The notes below the pieces were generated by a model that was not told the DNA's origin, ran no database searches, and saw nothing but the letters and a program-made list of their open reading frames with translations. A program made the translations under genes and the position numbers. From NCBI GenBank assembly GCA_029932755.1, contig JAOZPK010000021.1, positions 1-22,363 of the forward strand: DNA of 22,363 nucleotides. The letters are read 5' to 3'. The number at the start of each line of letters is the position of its first letter. Positions within the stretch are counted from its first letter, which is position 1. This stretch comes from Candidatus Cloacimonadota bacterium. Lineage in GTDB: Bacteria; Cloacimonadota; Cloacimonadia; Cloacimonadales; TCS61. Below are positions 16,295 through 22,363 of this stretch, piece by piece.

Positions 16295-17171
16295 TTTCTG
16301 GTGTTACCGGATTTTCGGCATAATTTTTATCTATCATTTTATTAAAAGTATTCAATTCAAATTCCTTCATCTTCTCATCTAATCCCATAACGAATTTTGT
16401 ATGATACAAAGATTGTTTTGAATATGGTGGATACAATTTAAAGAATTCTTCAACAGCTTTATATGCGGTGTCAGGAGATTTATTGAGTTCATCTGTAGCA
16501 GCTTCTAATCCTTTAAGAAATTCTTTTATCAAACCTGATTTTGATCTGATTGCATCTTCAGTAGCAGAAATATTACAACAGGTATGAAGTGGATAATCAT
16601 CACCGTACCAATGCACAATATTATAATCGCTGGGAAACTTAAATATGGAAGGGACATAATAGCTGATTGCATCAACTTCTTTGGAACGTAAAGCAGCTGC
16701 CATATCCATCGGTGTGCGGAAATAAACGAATTCCATATCGATCTTGCGATCATCAGACATAAGCTCTGCAAAGATATCTAAGGTGGAAGCTCGTAGAACA
16801 CCAATCCTTTTGCCTTGAAGCTGATCTAAAGTTTTAATATCAGGACTTGTAATTATACCATCGCTTTCACGTTCAAAGAAAGAGATGATCTTAACTTTTT
16901 TCCCGTTGGAAACAGCTAACCATGTATAAGTGAATGGCAATATTGCAACATCGATTTTTCCGGAGATAAGAGCTTCGTTGGTTTCCCAACCGGAAGTAAA
17001 TTTTTTAATGATATAATTTTCTCTGTTTAAAAATTTTGTAGCCAATCCAAAATCTAATGGGAGATGATTTAATGATGGTTTAATTATCCCAACAATTAAT
17101 TTGTCTTCACTTCGGTTTGCACATCCCAATAATAGTGTGAATATCAATAATATCCAAATAATTTTTTTCAT
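16272..17171 (-). CDS. ABC transporter substrate-binding lipoprotein (NMT1/SsuA/ThiY type)
   Basis: 299 residues. The N-terminal signal ends in the lipobox LLGC (14-17), so C17 should be lipidated. The body has the two-lobed fold pattern of the NMT1/THI5-like and SsuA families: GKIDVAILPFTYTWLAVSNG, then DQLQGKRIGVLRAST and MAAALRSKEVDAISYY. A CC pair lies in LHTCCNIS. GGAGG five bases before the ATG is clear on the minus strand. It comes after a hairpin downstream of rocD and before the permease and thiamine pyrophosphokinase, so a thiamine or HMP-type ligand is my best guess. Another small organic ligand is possible. Confidence 0.85.
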   Translation of the reverse strand: MKKIIWILLIFTLLLGCANRSEDKLIVGIIKPSLNHLPLDFGLATKFLNRENYIIKKFTSGWETNEALISGKIDVAILPFTYTWLAVSNGKKVKIISFFERESDGIITSPDIKTLDQLQGKRIGVLRASTLDIFAELMSDDRKIDMEFVYFRTPMDMAAALRSKEVDAISYYVPSIFKFPSDYNIVHWYGDDYPLHTCCNISATEDAIRSKSGLIKEFLKGLEAATDELNKSPDTAYKAVEEFFKLYPPYSKQSLYHTKFVMGLDEKMKEFELNTFNKMIDKNYAENPVTPENVYFEIK

Positions 17172-17193
17172 AGTTCCTCCAATAAAATATATA

Positions 17194-17227
17194 AAGCCAC
17201 CCTATATACAAACAGTTAGGGTGGCTT
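17194..17227 (-). terminator. Hairpin between rocD and the substrate-binding gene
   Basis: AAGCCACCCTA (17194-17204) and TAGGGTGGCTT (17217-17227) form a perfect 11-bp stem with a 12-nt loop. On the minus strand the stem is followed by a U-rich but interrupted run. It is either a weak rocD terminator or an attenuator ahead of the transporter, since only 22 bases separate it from the next start. Confidence 0.6.
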
Positions 17228-17264
17228 AAATTATTAAACCTAGATCTTTACTGTAACTTATTAT

Positions 17265-18509
17265 TTAACTTAATTCTAATATAGTGCTTTTAATAATATC
17301 AACGCATTCCATAAGTTGTTCTTTAGTTATTACCAGAGGTGGTGCAAAACGGATAATATGCTGATGTGTCGGTTTGGCGAGAAGTCCGTTCTCTTTAAGT
17401 TTTATACATACATCCCATGCTTCAACACCGTCTTTTGGTTTTATGATAATTGCATTTAAAAGTCCCATTCCACGAACATTCTGGATAAGTGGAGAATCGA
17501 TCTTTCGCATTTCAGCACGGAATAAATTTCCCAGGGTTTCAGCTTTCTTAATAAGATTTTCATCTTTGACAACTTCCAGAGCTGCTTTTGCAACAGTGCA
17601 AGCAAGTGGAAATCCACCGAAAGTAGAACCATGTTCACCTGGCTTTATGGTAAGCATGATATCTTTGGATGAAAGAACTGCAGAAACAGGAAGAACACCA
17701 CCTGAGATCGCTTTCCCTAAAATCACGATATCCGGCTTAATACCTGAATAATCACAGCAAAGAAGTCGTCCTGTTCGTGCGATACCGGTTTGAACTTCAT
17801 CAGCAACAAATAATACATTATGTTTTTTACAAATATTATAACAATCATTTATATAATTTTCATCGGGAACGAAAACCCCGGCTTCACCTTGAATTGGTTC
17901 AACTATGAATGCAGCAACATTCTTACCACGCTTTTGCAAAATATCTTCTAAAGCTTGTGTATCATTATAAGGAATTTTTTCAATTCCGGGTGTGAAAGGT
18001 CCAAATCCAATTCGACAATCAGGATCTGTGGAAGCTGAAACAATTGTAATTGTTCTTCCATGAAAGTTGCCTTCTGCAAAAATAATGATAGCCTTATCTT
18101 CTTCGATACCTTTTTTTACATATCCCCATTTACGTGAAAGTTTGATTGCTGTTTCAACGGCTTCAGCACCTGTATTCATGGGTAGAACCATTTCATAACC
18201 GAAAAATTCGGTGATGAATTTTTCATATTCACCCAGTTTATTATTGAAAAATGCACGAGAAGTAAGCGTAAGAATATTTGCCTGATCTGTAAGTGCATTA
18301 ATTATTTTTGGATGGCAATGTCCCTGATTTACAGCAGAATATGCAGAAAGAAAATCGTAATATTCATTTCCTTCCGGATCCCATACTTTTGCCCCTTCAC
18401 CTTTTGCCAAAACTACCGGCAGCGGGTGATAATTGTGTGCGCCATAAGTCTCTTCTAAATTAATGGCTTCTTTACTGCTAATGTTTCCAAACACTAATTT
18501 ATCTGACAT
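17265..18509 (-). CDS. rocD: Ornithine aminotransferase
   Basis: PLP enzyme moving the delta-amino group of ornithine to 2-oxoglutarate, giving glutamate semialdehyde. It links arginine/ornithine with proline and glutamate. 414 residues, class III aminotransferase. The substrate-binding segment ETYGAHNYHPLPVVL (20-34) and SAYSAVNQGHCHPKI are typical of true ornithine aminotransferases. D237 of ADEVQTG contacts the PLP ring, and K266 in LGKAISGG binds PLP. MLTIKPGEHGSTFGG follows. From memory, these segments resemble the animal mitochondrial enzyme closely. AGGAG five bases upstream supports the start. Its promoter is not clear. Confidence 0.95.
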   Translation of the reverse strand: MSDKLVFGNISSKEAINLEETYGAHNYHPLPVVLAKGEGAKVWDPEGNEYYDFLSAYSAVNQGHCHPKIINALTDQANILTLTSRAFFNNKLGEYEKFITEFFGYEMVLPMNTGAEAVETAIKLSRKWGYVKKGIEEDKAIIIFAEGNFHGRTITIVSASTDPDCRIGFGPFTPGIEKIPYNDTQALEDILQKRGKNVAAFIVEPIQGEAGVFVPDENYINDCYNICKKHNVLFVADEVQTGIARTGRLLCCDYSGIKPDIVILGKAISGGVLPVSAVLSSKDIMLTIKPGEHGSTFGGFPLACTVAKAALEVVKDENLIKKAETLGNLFRAEMRKIDSPLIQNVRGMGLLNAIIIKPKDGVEAWDVCIKLKENGLLAKPTHQHIIRFAPPLVITKEQLMECVDIIKSTILELS

Positions 18510-18646
18510 AATATCTCCTGAATTATTAATTATTTTTGATATCTTTTTCTTAAAACAAGCTTTAATGTCAATTTTTTTCTTTGCAATGATTTGCTTGACA
18601 CAGGGGGGCAGGAATTTTGGATTACAAAAATAGAAGAAGCGGGATT

Positions 18647-19330
18647 ATGAAAGCAGATTGGAAGAATACAGCAGTAGTCGTTCCTATATATAATTCAGAA
18701 AAATATTTGACGGAATTATTTAAGAAAATCACAAAATATTTTTCCTTAGAAAGCATCTTTGCGGTCAATGATGCTTCAGAAGATAATTCTAATGAAGTTT
18801 GTAAAAAGATTGGTGTGAAGTTGATAGATCTGAAAATTAATTGTGGAAAAGGGAATGCATTACAGGTCGGATTCAAAGAAGCTATAAAAAAAGGTTATAA
18901 ATTTGCATTTACAATTGATAGTGACCTGCAGCATAATCCTGAGGATTTTCCAAGCTTTTTACAAAAACAGAATGAGCTAGCATTGGAGTTGGTAATTGGA
19001 AAAAGGGATTTTTCACATAAGAAAATGCCATTTCACAGGATTTGCAGTAATACGCTAACCAGCTGGGTTGTCTCGCGAGCATCAAAGCAGAAAATACTAG
19101 ATTCTCAATGTGGTTTCAGACTATATAATTTAAAAATATTGGAAGGTATGAATTTCCAAACCAAACGTTATCAATTTGAAACTGAAATCATTCTGAAAAT
19201 TGCAAAGAAAAATGGGAAAGTTGGTTTTACTCCCATTGAAACGATATATGACGGACAGAAAAGTTATATTTCAGGTTGGCGGGATATAAAGAATTTTATT
19301 AAGATCGTGCTTTATGAGATGAAGAATTAA
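18647..19330 (+). CDS. Glycosyltransferase family 2 (dolichol-phosphate-mannose-synthase-like)
   Basis: 227 residues from ATG 18647. The GT-A core is VVVPIYNSEKYL, then VNDASEDNS (40-48) and the metal/nucleotide site TIDSDLQHNPED (89-100). DSQCGFRLY comes next, and YQFETEIILK matches the group of prokaryotic DPM1-like enzymes. No C-terminal membrane helices are present, so it is probably peripheral and uses a nucleotide sugar with a lipid or polyprenyl acceptor; the sugar is unknown. A TTG at 18617 would add ten residues (CAGGA just upstream). I prefer the ATG because a TTGACA at 18595-18600 could be a -35 placing the transcript start near 18630. surE follows after 10 bases. Confidence 0.85.
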   Translation: MKADWKNTAVVVPIYNSEKYLTELFKKITKYFSLESIFAVNDASEDNSNEVCKKIGVKLIDLKINCGKGNALQVGFKEAIKKGYKFAFTIDSDLQHNPEDFPSFLQKQNELALELVIGKRDFSHKKMPFHRICSNTLTSWVVSRASKQKILDSQCGFRLYNLKILEGMNFQTKRYQFETEIILKIAKKNGKVGFTPIETIYDGQKSYISGWRDIKNFIKIVLYEMKN

Positions 19331-19340
19331 TGGAGAAATA

Positions 19341-20099
19341 ATGAAAATATTACTAACAAATGATGACGGCTATGATGCACCAGGAATCACAGTTTTAGCA
19401 GAGGAACTTAAAAAAAAAGGACATGAGATAATTATCGCAGCACCACTGAAACAGCAGAGCGCAAAATCCCATTCTATCTCACTCTTTAAGCCGATGAAAA
19501 TAATTGAGAAAAAGGAGAAGCTTTTTGCCATTTCCGGTACTCCTGCCGATTGCATGATTCTGGCTTCACAACTCATTGTTGATGATTCAATAGATTTAGT
19601 TATTTCAGGAATAAATGCCGGGCAAAATATGGGTGAGGATGTATTATATTCAGGAACTGTCGCAGCAGCAATAGAAGCGATGTTTTTAGGCTATAAATCA
19701 ATTGCCATTTCACTAGCTTCTTACAAAGATCAAAAATTTATAACCGCAGCTAAGTATTTATGTGAAATGTTAGAGAAGGGTATTCATAACGAAATTGCTA
19801 AGAATGAAGTACTAAATATTAATGTTCCTAATTTAAAATATGATGAAATACAGGGAGCAAAGGTTACCTGTATTGGGCACCGAATATATTACAATTTTGT
19901 TCGTGAAGAAAAAGATGAGAATGGAGTAACGGTTTACTTTATAGGTGGTGATGAACCTCATTGGACTGAAATAGAAAATTCCGATGCTAATGCTGTGAAA
20001 AATGGTTATATCTCCATCACACCAATAGCACCTGATTTCACAAAAAAAGATTCATTTGGGCAGATCAATGCCTGGATAGAGAAGTATAAATTGGGTTAA
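19341..20099 (+). CDS. surE: 5'-nucleotidase SurE
   Basis: Metal-dependent nucleoside-monophosphate phosphatase, often paired with pcm in stress survival. 252 residues. The metal site is D8-D9 in LLTNDDGYDAPG, S40 in APLKQQSAKSH and N92 in SGINAGQN. GTPADC (66-71) and YSGTVAAAIEA (103-113) are the other family blocks. GGAG at 19331-19334 supports ATG 19341. pcm starts six bases after its stop. Confidence 0.95.
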   Translation: MKILLTNDDGYDAPGITVLAEELKKKGHEIIIAAPLKQQSAKSHSISLFKPMKIIEKKEKLFAISGTPADCMILASQLIVDDSIDLVISGINAGQNMGEDVLYSGTVAAAIEAMFLGYKSIAISLASYKDQKFITAAKYLCEMLEKGIHNEIAKNEVLNINVPNLKYDEIQGAKVTCIGHRIYYNFVREEKDENGVTVYFIGGDEPHWTEIENSDANAVKNGYISITPIAPDFTKKDSFGQINAWIEKYKLG

Positions 20100-20105
20100 G
20101 TAAAA

Positions 20106-20759
20106 ATGAGACATAGATCTTCCCGTGAAAACATGATGAAACACCAACTTATTGCCAGAGGAATAGCTGACGAGAATGTATTAAAAGCATTTCTCAAAGT
20201 TCCCCGTCATGAGTTTGTACCAAAAGAGATCAGACATCTTGCTTACAACGATTCACCTCTTAGTATTGGAGAAGAACAGACAATTTCCCAACCCTATATT
20301 GTGGCTCTGATGATGCAGATATTAGAACTTAAGGAAAGTGATAAAGTGCTTGAGATCGGAACAGGTTCCGGCTATCAAACGGCTCTACTTGCTGAAATTG
20401 TGAAAGAAGTTTATACAGTGGAACGGATTAGTTCTCTCATCCAACGTGCAGAAGATTTACTAAATAATTTGGGCTATAAAAATGTTCATTATAAATTTGG
20501 AGATGGAACTCTGGGCTGGAAAGATATAAACTCTAAGCTAAATAGTTTCGATAAAATAATCGTGACAGCTGCGGCACCGGATATACCGGTAAGTTTGACC
20601 AGTCAACTTGCTATGAACGGAAAACTTATCATTCCAACCGGTAATCGAGCTTTTCAGCAACTTGTTGTCATAACCAAAACTGAGGATGGTTATATTCATA
20701 CCAATGAAGGTGGTTGCACTTTTGTACCGTTAATTGGAGATGAAGGATGGCAGGAATGA
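20106..20759 (+). CDS. pcm: Protein-L-isoaspartate O-methyltransferase
   Basis: Repairs isoaspartyl damage in proteins using S-adenosylmethionine. 217 residues, normal length. TISQPYIVALM (59-69) is the peptide-binding/catalytic segment, and VLEIGTGSGYQTALLAE (81-97) is the SAM-binding motif I. VPRHEFVP near the N-terminus and GKLIIPTG near residue 178 are also conserved. The surE-pcm order matches the E. coli arrangement. The next gene overlaps its 3' end by 13 bases. Confidence 0.95.
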   Translation: MRHRSSRENMMKHQLIARGIADENVLKAFLKVPRHEFVPKEIRHLAYNDSPLSIGEEQTISQPYIVALMMQILELKESDKVLEIGTGSGYQTALLAEIVKEVYTVERISSLIQRAEDLLNNLGYKNVHYKFGDGTLGWKDINSKLNSFDKIIVTAAAPDIPVSLTSQLAMNGKLIIPTGNRAFQQLVVITKTEDGYIHTNEGGCTFVPLIGDEGWQE

Positions 20760-21382
20760 AAAAAATATTAATTATTCTGATCTTACTTTGTATTTCTTTA
20801 TCTCTTTTAGGGTTATCTGGTTTTAAAGAAAAACTGGAAGCAAAAATTGAACTGATAAATGTATCTTCAGAAGTGAAAGTTTTCCTTATTGCCATGATTC
20901 CTATCTTTGAACTACGTGGCGCAATACCAATAGGGATACTGAAATATGAGCTTCCTTTATGGAAGGTTATTCCAATTGCTCTTGCCGGGAATATGTTCCC
21001 AATATTTTTTATACTCTTGTTTTTTGATATTATCACAAAAATTTGTTTCAAGATTCCATTTTTAAAAAAATTATTGGAAGCAATTTTTGCCCGAACACGC
21101 CGAAAAACTGAAGTTATCCAAAAATATGAGGAGATTGGGTTAATGCTCTTTGTGGCAATTCCGTTACCAATTACAGGTGCCTGGACGGGCTCTCTGGCAG
21201 CATATCTTTTCGGACTCAAATTCTGGAAATCGATCCTTTTTATTTTCATGGGAGTTTGCATTGCGGCGGTTGTAGTAACCTTTTTGACATCACTAAAATG
21301 GATTGGCGCAGGTATTGCATTTGCTGCACTTATTGTTGTGTTTATTTCTAATCAGAGAAAGAAGACAAGAAAGAAAATCTAA
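20747..21382 (+). CDS. Small membrane protein, COG2426 / Sm_multidrug_ex family
   Basis: 211 residues with about four to five hydrophobic segments, starting with a signal-anchor-like stretch (about 5-24). The family blocks PIFELRGAIPIGI (about 52-64) and AIPLPITGAWTGSLAAYLFG (about 137-156) are clear. The family name suggests drug export, but to my knowledge function is not established. A very basic tail (QRKKTRKKI) ends the protein. GGAGA at 20736-20740 places the start at ATG 20747. A second ATG at 20756 overlaps the pcm stop. Downstream lies the RAYT island. Confidence 0.82.
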   Translation: MAGMKKILIILILLCISLSLLGLSGFKEKLEAKIELINVSSEVKVFLIAMIPIFELRGAIPIGILKYELPLWKVIPIALAGNMFPIFFILLFFDIITKICFKIPFLKKLLEAIFARTRRKTEVIQKYEEIGLMLFVAIPLPITGAWTGSLAAYLFGLKFWKSILFIFMGVCIAAVVVTFLTSLKWIGAGIAFAALIVVFISNQRKKTRKKI

Positions 21383-21400
21383 GCAGTCATTATTTAATCC

Positions 21401-21425
21401 TCCGTCCTAAGCTTCTGCTTGGGAC
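21401..21425 (+). repeat. REP-like hairpin, repeat A copy 1
   Basis: GTCCTAAGC, loop TTCT, GCTTGGGAC: a 9-bp stem with one G-U wobble, preceded by TCC. The same 25 bases, with one change in the loop, recur at 22201-22225 in the same orientation. Confidence 0.8.
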
Positions 21426-21457
21426 GTAATTAATTTGCATAGTTTCTACTTTGCTAT

Positions 21458-21474
21458 AGCAGCGAAAGCTTCGT
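21458..21474 (+). repeat. REP-like unit, repeat B copy 1
   Basis: AGCAGCGAAAGCTTCGT is identical at 22283-22299. Its core AGC-GAAA-GCT is a short hairpin. Read on the minus strand it begins ACGAAGC, like the arm of the unit at 22152-22169. Confidence 0.7.
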
Positions 21475-21515
21475 AAGGAGAGAAATTATGAAAGAATTGA
21501 CAAAATAATAAATCT

Positions 21516-21541
21516 CATTCCTAACTTTCCAGTTGGGAATG
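21516..21541 (+). repeat. REP-like hairpin with TTCC loop
   Basis: CATTCCTAACT, loop TTCC, AGTTGGGAATG: an 11-bp stem with one G-U wobble. It is the longest stem of the island and its arm sequence differs from the GAAGC units. Confidence 0.75.
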
Positions 21542-21550
21542 GCATAATCA

Positions 21551-21568
21551 GCGAAGCTTCTGCTTCGC
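21551..21568 (+). repeat. REP-like hairpin GCGAAGC/TTCT
   Basis: A perfect 7-bp stem (GCGAAGC with GCTTCGC) closes a TTCT loop, 18 bases before the RAYT start codon. Confidence 0.75.
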
Positions 21569-21586
21569 AAAACGGGAAACACAATT

Positions 21587-22120
21587 ATGAGAAGTAGTTA
21601 CAAAGTTGTTGAAGAAAATGGTATTTATTTTGTAAGCTCAACGATAGTTGAATGGATCCCCATTTTTACACATGAAAAGTACTTTAAAATAATTATTGAT
21701 TCGCTCAATTATTGTAAAAGTGAAAAAAAATTGAAAATGTATTTCTATGTGATTATGGATAACCATTTTCATTTAATCGTTAAACATCCAAAGTTATCTG
21801 ATTTAATGCGTTCATTAAAAGGATTTACGACTGATAGAATATTAGAACAATTAAATGAAGATAAAAATAAATGGAAACTTGATTTATTTAAGTACTATCG
21901 TAAAAAATTTAAAGTGACTAACTATCAAGTTTGGCAGGAAGGTTTTCATCCACAATTAATTTCCTCAAATAAAATGCTTGCACAGAAAATGGAATATTTG
22001 CATTATAATCCTGTGAAACGTGGTTTTGTTAATAATCCTGAAGACTGGAAATATAGTTCAGCTAATAATCGCAATTGGGATGGTTCATTGATTGTCGAAT
22101 TAGATGAAATTGAGTTTTAG
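21587..22120 (+). CDS. REP-associated tyrosine transposase (RAYT, Y1/HUH type)
   Basis: 177 residues, typical RAYT length. The HUH metal motif is DNHFHLIV (58-65; H60, H62), preceded by the strand MYFYVIM. WQEGFHPQLI (116-125) and YLHYNPVKRGFVNNPEDWKYSS (137-158) are hallmark blocks of this transposase family. The nucleophilic tyrosine should lie 40-60 residues after HxH; Y103, Y104 and Y113 are candidates and I cannot decide between them. These single-strand nucleases cut and join REP hairpins and rarely move themselves. No strong ribosome binding site precedes the ATG, so expression may be low. The gene looks intact. The TAG stop is followed at once by a hairpin. Confidence 0.9.
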   Translation: MRSSYKVVEENGIYFVSSTIVEWIPIFTHEKYFKIIIDSLNYCKSEKKLKMYFYVIMDNHFHLIVKHPKLSDLMRSLKGFTTDRILEQLNEDKNKWKLDLFKYYRKKFKVTNYQVWQEGFHPQLISSNKMLAQKMEYLHYNPVKRGFVNNPEDWKYSSANNRNWDGSLIVELDEIEF

Positions 22121-22138
22121 TGGCAGCGGAAGCTGCCA
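22121..22138 (+). repeat. REP-like hairpin TGGCAGC/GGAA
   Basis: A perfect 7-bp stem (TGGCAGC with GCTGCCA) and a GGAA loop, starting on the base after the RAYT stop codon. Its minus strand has the loop TTCC. Confidence 0.75.
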
Positions 22139-22151
22139 GAGTTAGTGCTTT

Positions 22152-22169
22152 ACGAAGCAGAAGCTTCGT
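22152..22169 (+). repeat. REP-like hairpin ACGAAGC/AGAA
   Basis: A perfect 7-bp stem (ACGAAGC with GCTTCGT) around AGAA. The minus strand reads with loop TTCT, so it is the opposite-polarity partner of the unit at 21551-21568 on the other side of the gene. Confidence 0.75.
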
Positions 22170-22200
22170 GAAGAGAGTGAAAGAAAAAAGGAGAAAAGTC

Positions 22201-22225
22201 TCCGTCCTAAGCTTTTGCTTGGGAC
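22201..22225 (+). repeat. REP-like hairpin, repeat A copy 2
   Basis: 24 of 25 bases are identical to 21401-21425; the loop is TTTT instead of TTCT. The start lies exactly 800 bp from the start of copy 1. Confidence 0.8.
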
Positions 22226-22235
22226 TGAACTAACT

Positions 22236-22253
22236 GTGAAGCTTCTGCTTCAC
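22236..22253 (+). repeat. REP-like hairpin GTGAAGC/TTCT
   Basis: A perfect 7-bp stem (GTGAAGC with GCTTCAC) closes a TTCT loop. It faces repeat B copy 2, giving a possible REPIN-like inverted pair. Confidence 0.75.
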
Positions 22254-22282
22254 GAATTTGATTTGATTGTAAATGTTATTTT

Positions 22283-22299
22283 AGCAGCGAAAGCTTCGT
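22283..22299 (+). repeat. REP-like unit, repeat B copy 2
   Basis: All 17 bases are identical to 21458-21474. It lies 32 bases before the start codon of the next gene. Confidence 0.7.
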
Positions 22300-22331
22300 G
22301 AAGTGAACGAAACCATAACCTGGAGGTTATC

Positions 22332-22363
22332 ATGAAAAAAATATTATTAAGTACTTGTTTATT
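22332..22363 (+). CDS. Start of a gene for a probable exported protein (3' end outside window)
   Basis: GGAGG (22322-22326), five bases, then ATG at 22332 opens the frame MKKILLSTCL, which runs off the window edge. A Lys-Lys start followed by hydrophobic residues looks like the beginning of a signal peptide. Nothing more can be said about its function. Confidence 0.6.
   Translation, partial: MKKILLSTCL

Larger units (their letters stand above)
21401..22299. mobile_element. RAYT transposase with flanking REP-like hairpin array
   Basis: A single RAYT gene (21587-22120) sits in 0.9 kb that otherwise consists almost wholly of short hairpins: four units to its left (21401-21425, 21458-21474, 21516-21541, 21551-21568) and five to its right (22121-22138, 22152-22169, 22201-22225, 22236-22253, 22283-22299). 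Most share a core AAGC, TTCT, GCTT in one orientation or the other. This is the known arrangement of REP-associated tyrosine transposases with their own REP or REPIN repeats. No classical IS ends or target duplications are visible. The outer limits are set by the outermost repeats and are not proven boundaries. Confidence 0.75.

Noticed and set aside
17172..17264. TPP riboswitch ahead of the thiamine-type transporter
   Set aside because: No CTGAGA/THI-box core is seen on the minus strand, and the space is occupied by a simple hairpin.
20668..21261. 197-codon open frame on the minus strand opposite pcm and the COG2426 gene
   Set aside because: It runs antisense across two genes with clear family motifs, has no ribosome binding site and shows no recognisable domain.
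21383..22331. CRISPR array
   Set aside because: The repeats differ in sequence, length and spacing, have hairpin form with tetraloops, and there are no cas genes.

Overview
The window reads as ordinary chromosome of a low-GC, Gram-negative bacterium. Evidence for the envelope type is a lipoprotein signal, several Sec-type signals, a Pcm/SurE pair and an exported TPR protein with a TolB-like N-terminus. The mix (folate-dependent TrmFO, the rimP-nusA-infB operon, an ornithine aminotransferase of the eukaryote-like type, RAYT-linked hairpin repeats) would suit a member of the FCB group such as Cloacimonadota. That placement is inference from general resemblance, not from a marker gene.

Layout. 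Positions 3-1247 (+) hold the 3' part of trmFO. It converges on a two-gene minus-strand unit (1286-3306) made of a carbon-nitrogen hydrolase and an exported beta-helix protein joined by an ATGA overlap. A 271-bp divergent region with two hairpins leads into a ten-gene plus-strand operon (3578-12757): rimP, nusA, ylxR, an L7Ae-type gene, infB, rbfA, a DHH phosphoesterase (nrnA-like), truB, ribF and radA. It serves transcription termination control, translation initiation, ribosome and tRNA maturation, nano-RNA turnover, flavin cofactor synthesis and recombination. Most genes overlap by 4 bp or are a few bases apart, so co-transcription is very likely. Positions 12758-13094 carry no gene but contain palindromes and an ATTCCC-N8-GGGAAT element. 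They end in a perfect 17-bp-arm terminator.

From 13146 to 18509 everything is on the minus strand: a signal-peptide TPR protein with its own promoter, and then, in transcription order, rocD, a hairpin, an ABC substrate-binding lipoprotein, an ABC permease and thiamine pyrophosphokinase. The last three look like a thiamine or thiamine-precursor uptake and activation set, but the ABC ATPase is not here.

From 18647 the plus strand resumes with a glycosyltransferase, surE, pcm and a small membrane protein of the COG2426 type. The window ends in a compact island (21401-22299): a RAYT-type transposase surrounded by nine short hairpin units, most with a TTCT-like tetraloop, including two near-identical 25-bp copies exactly 800 bp apart. 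A new signal-peptide gene begins at 22332. The RAYT island is the most unusual part of the window; the rest is largely housekeeping.
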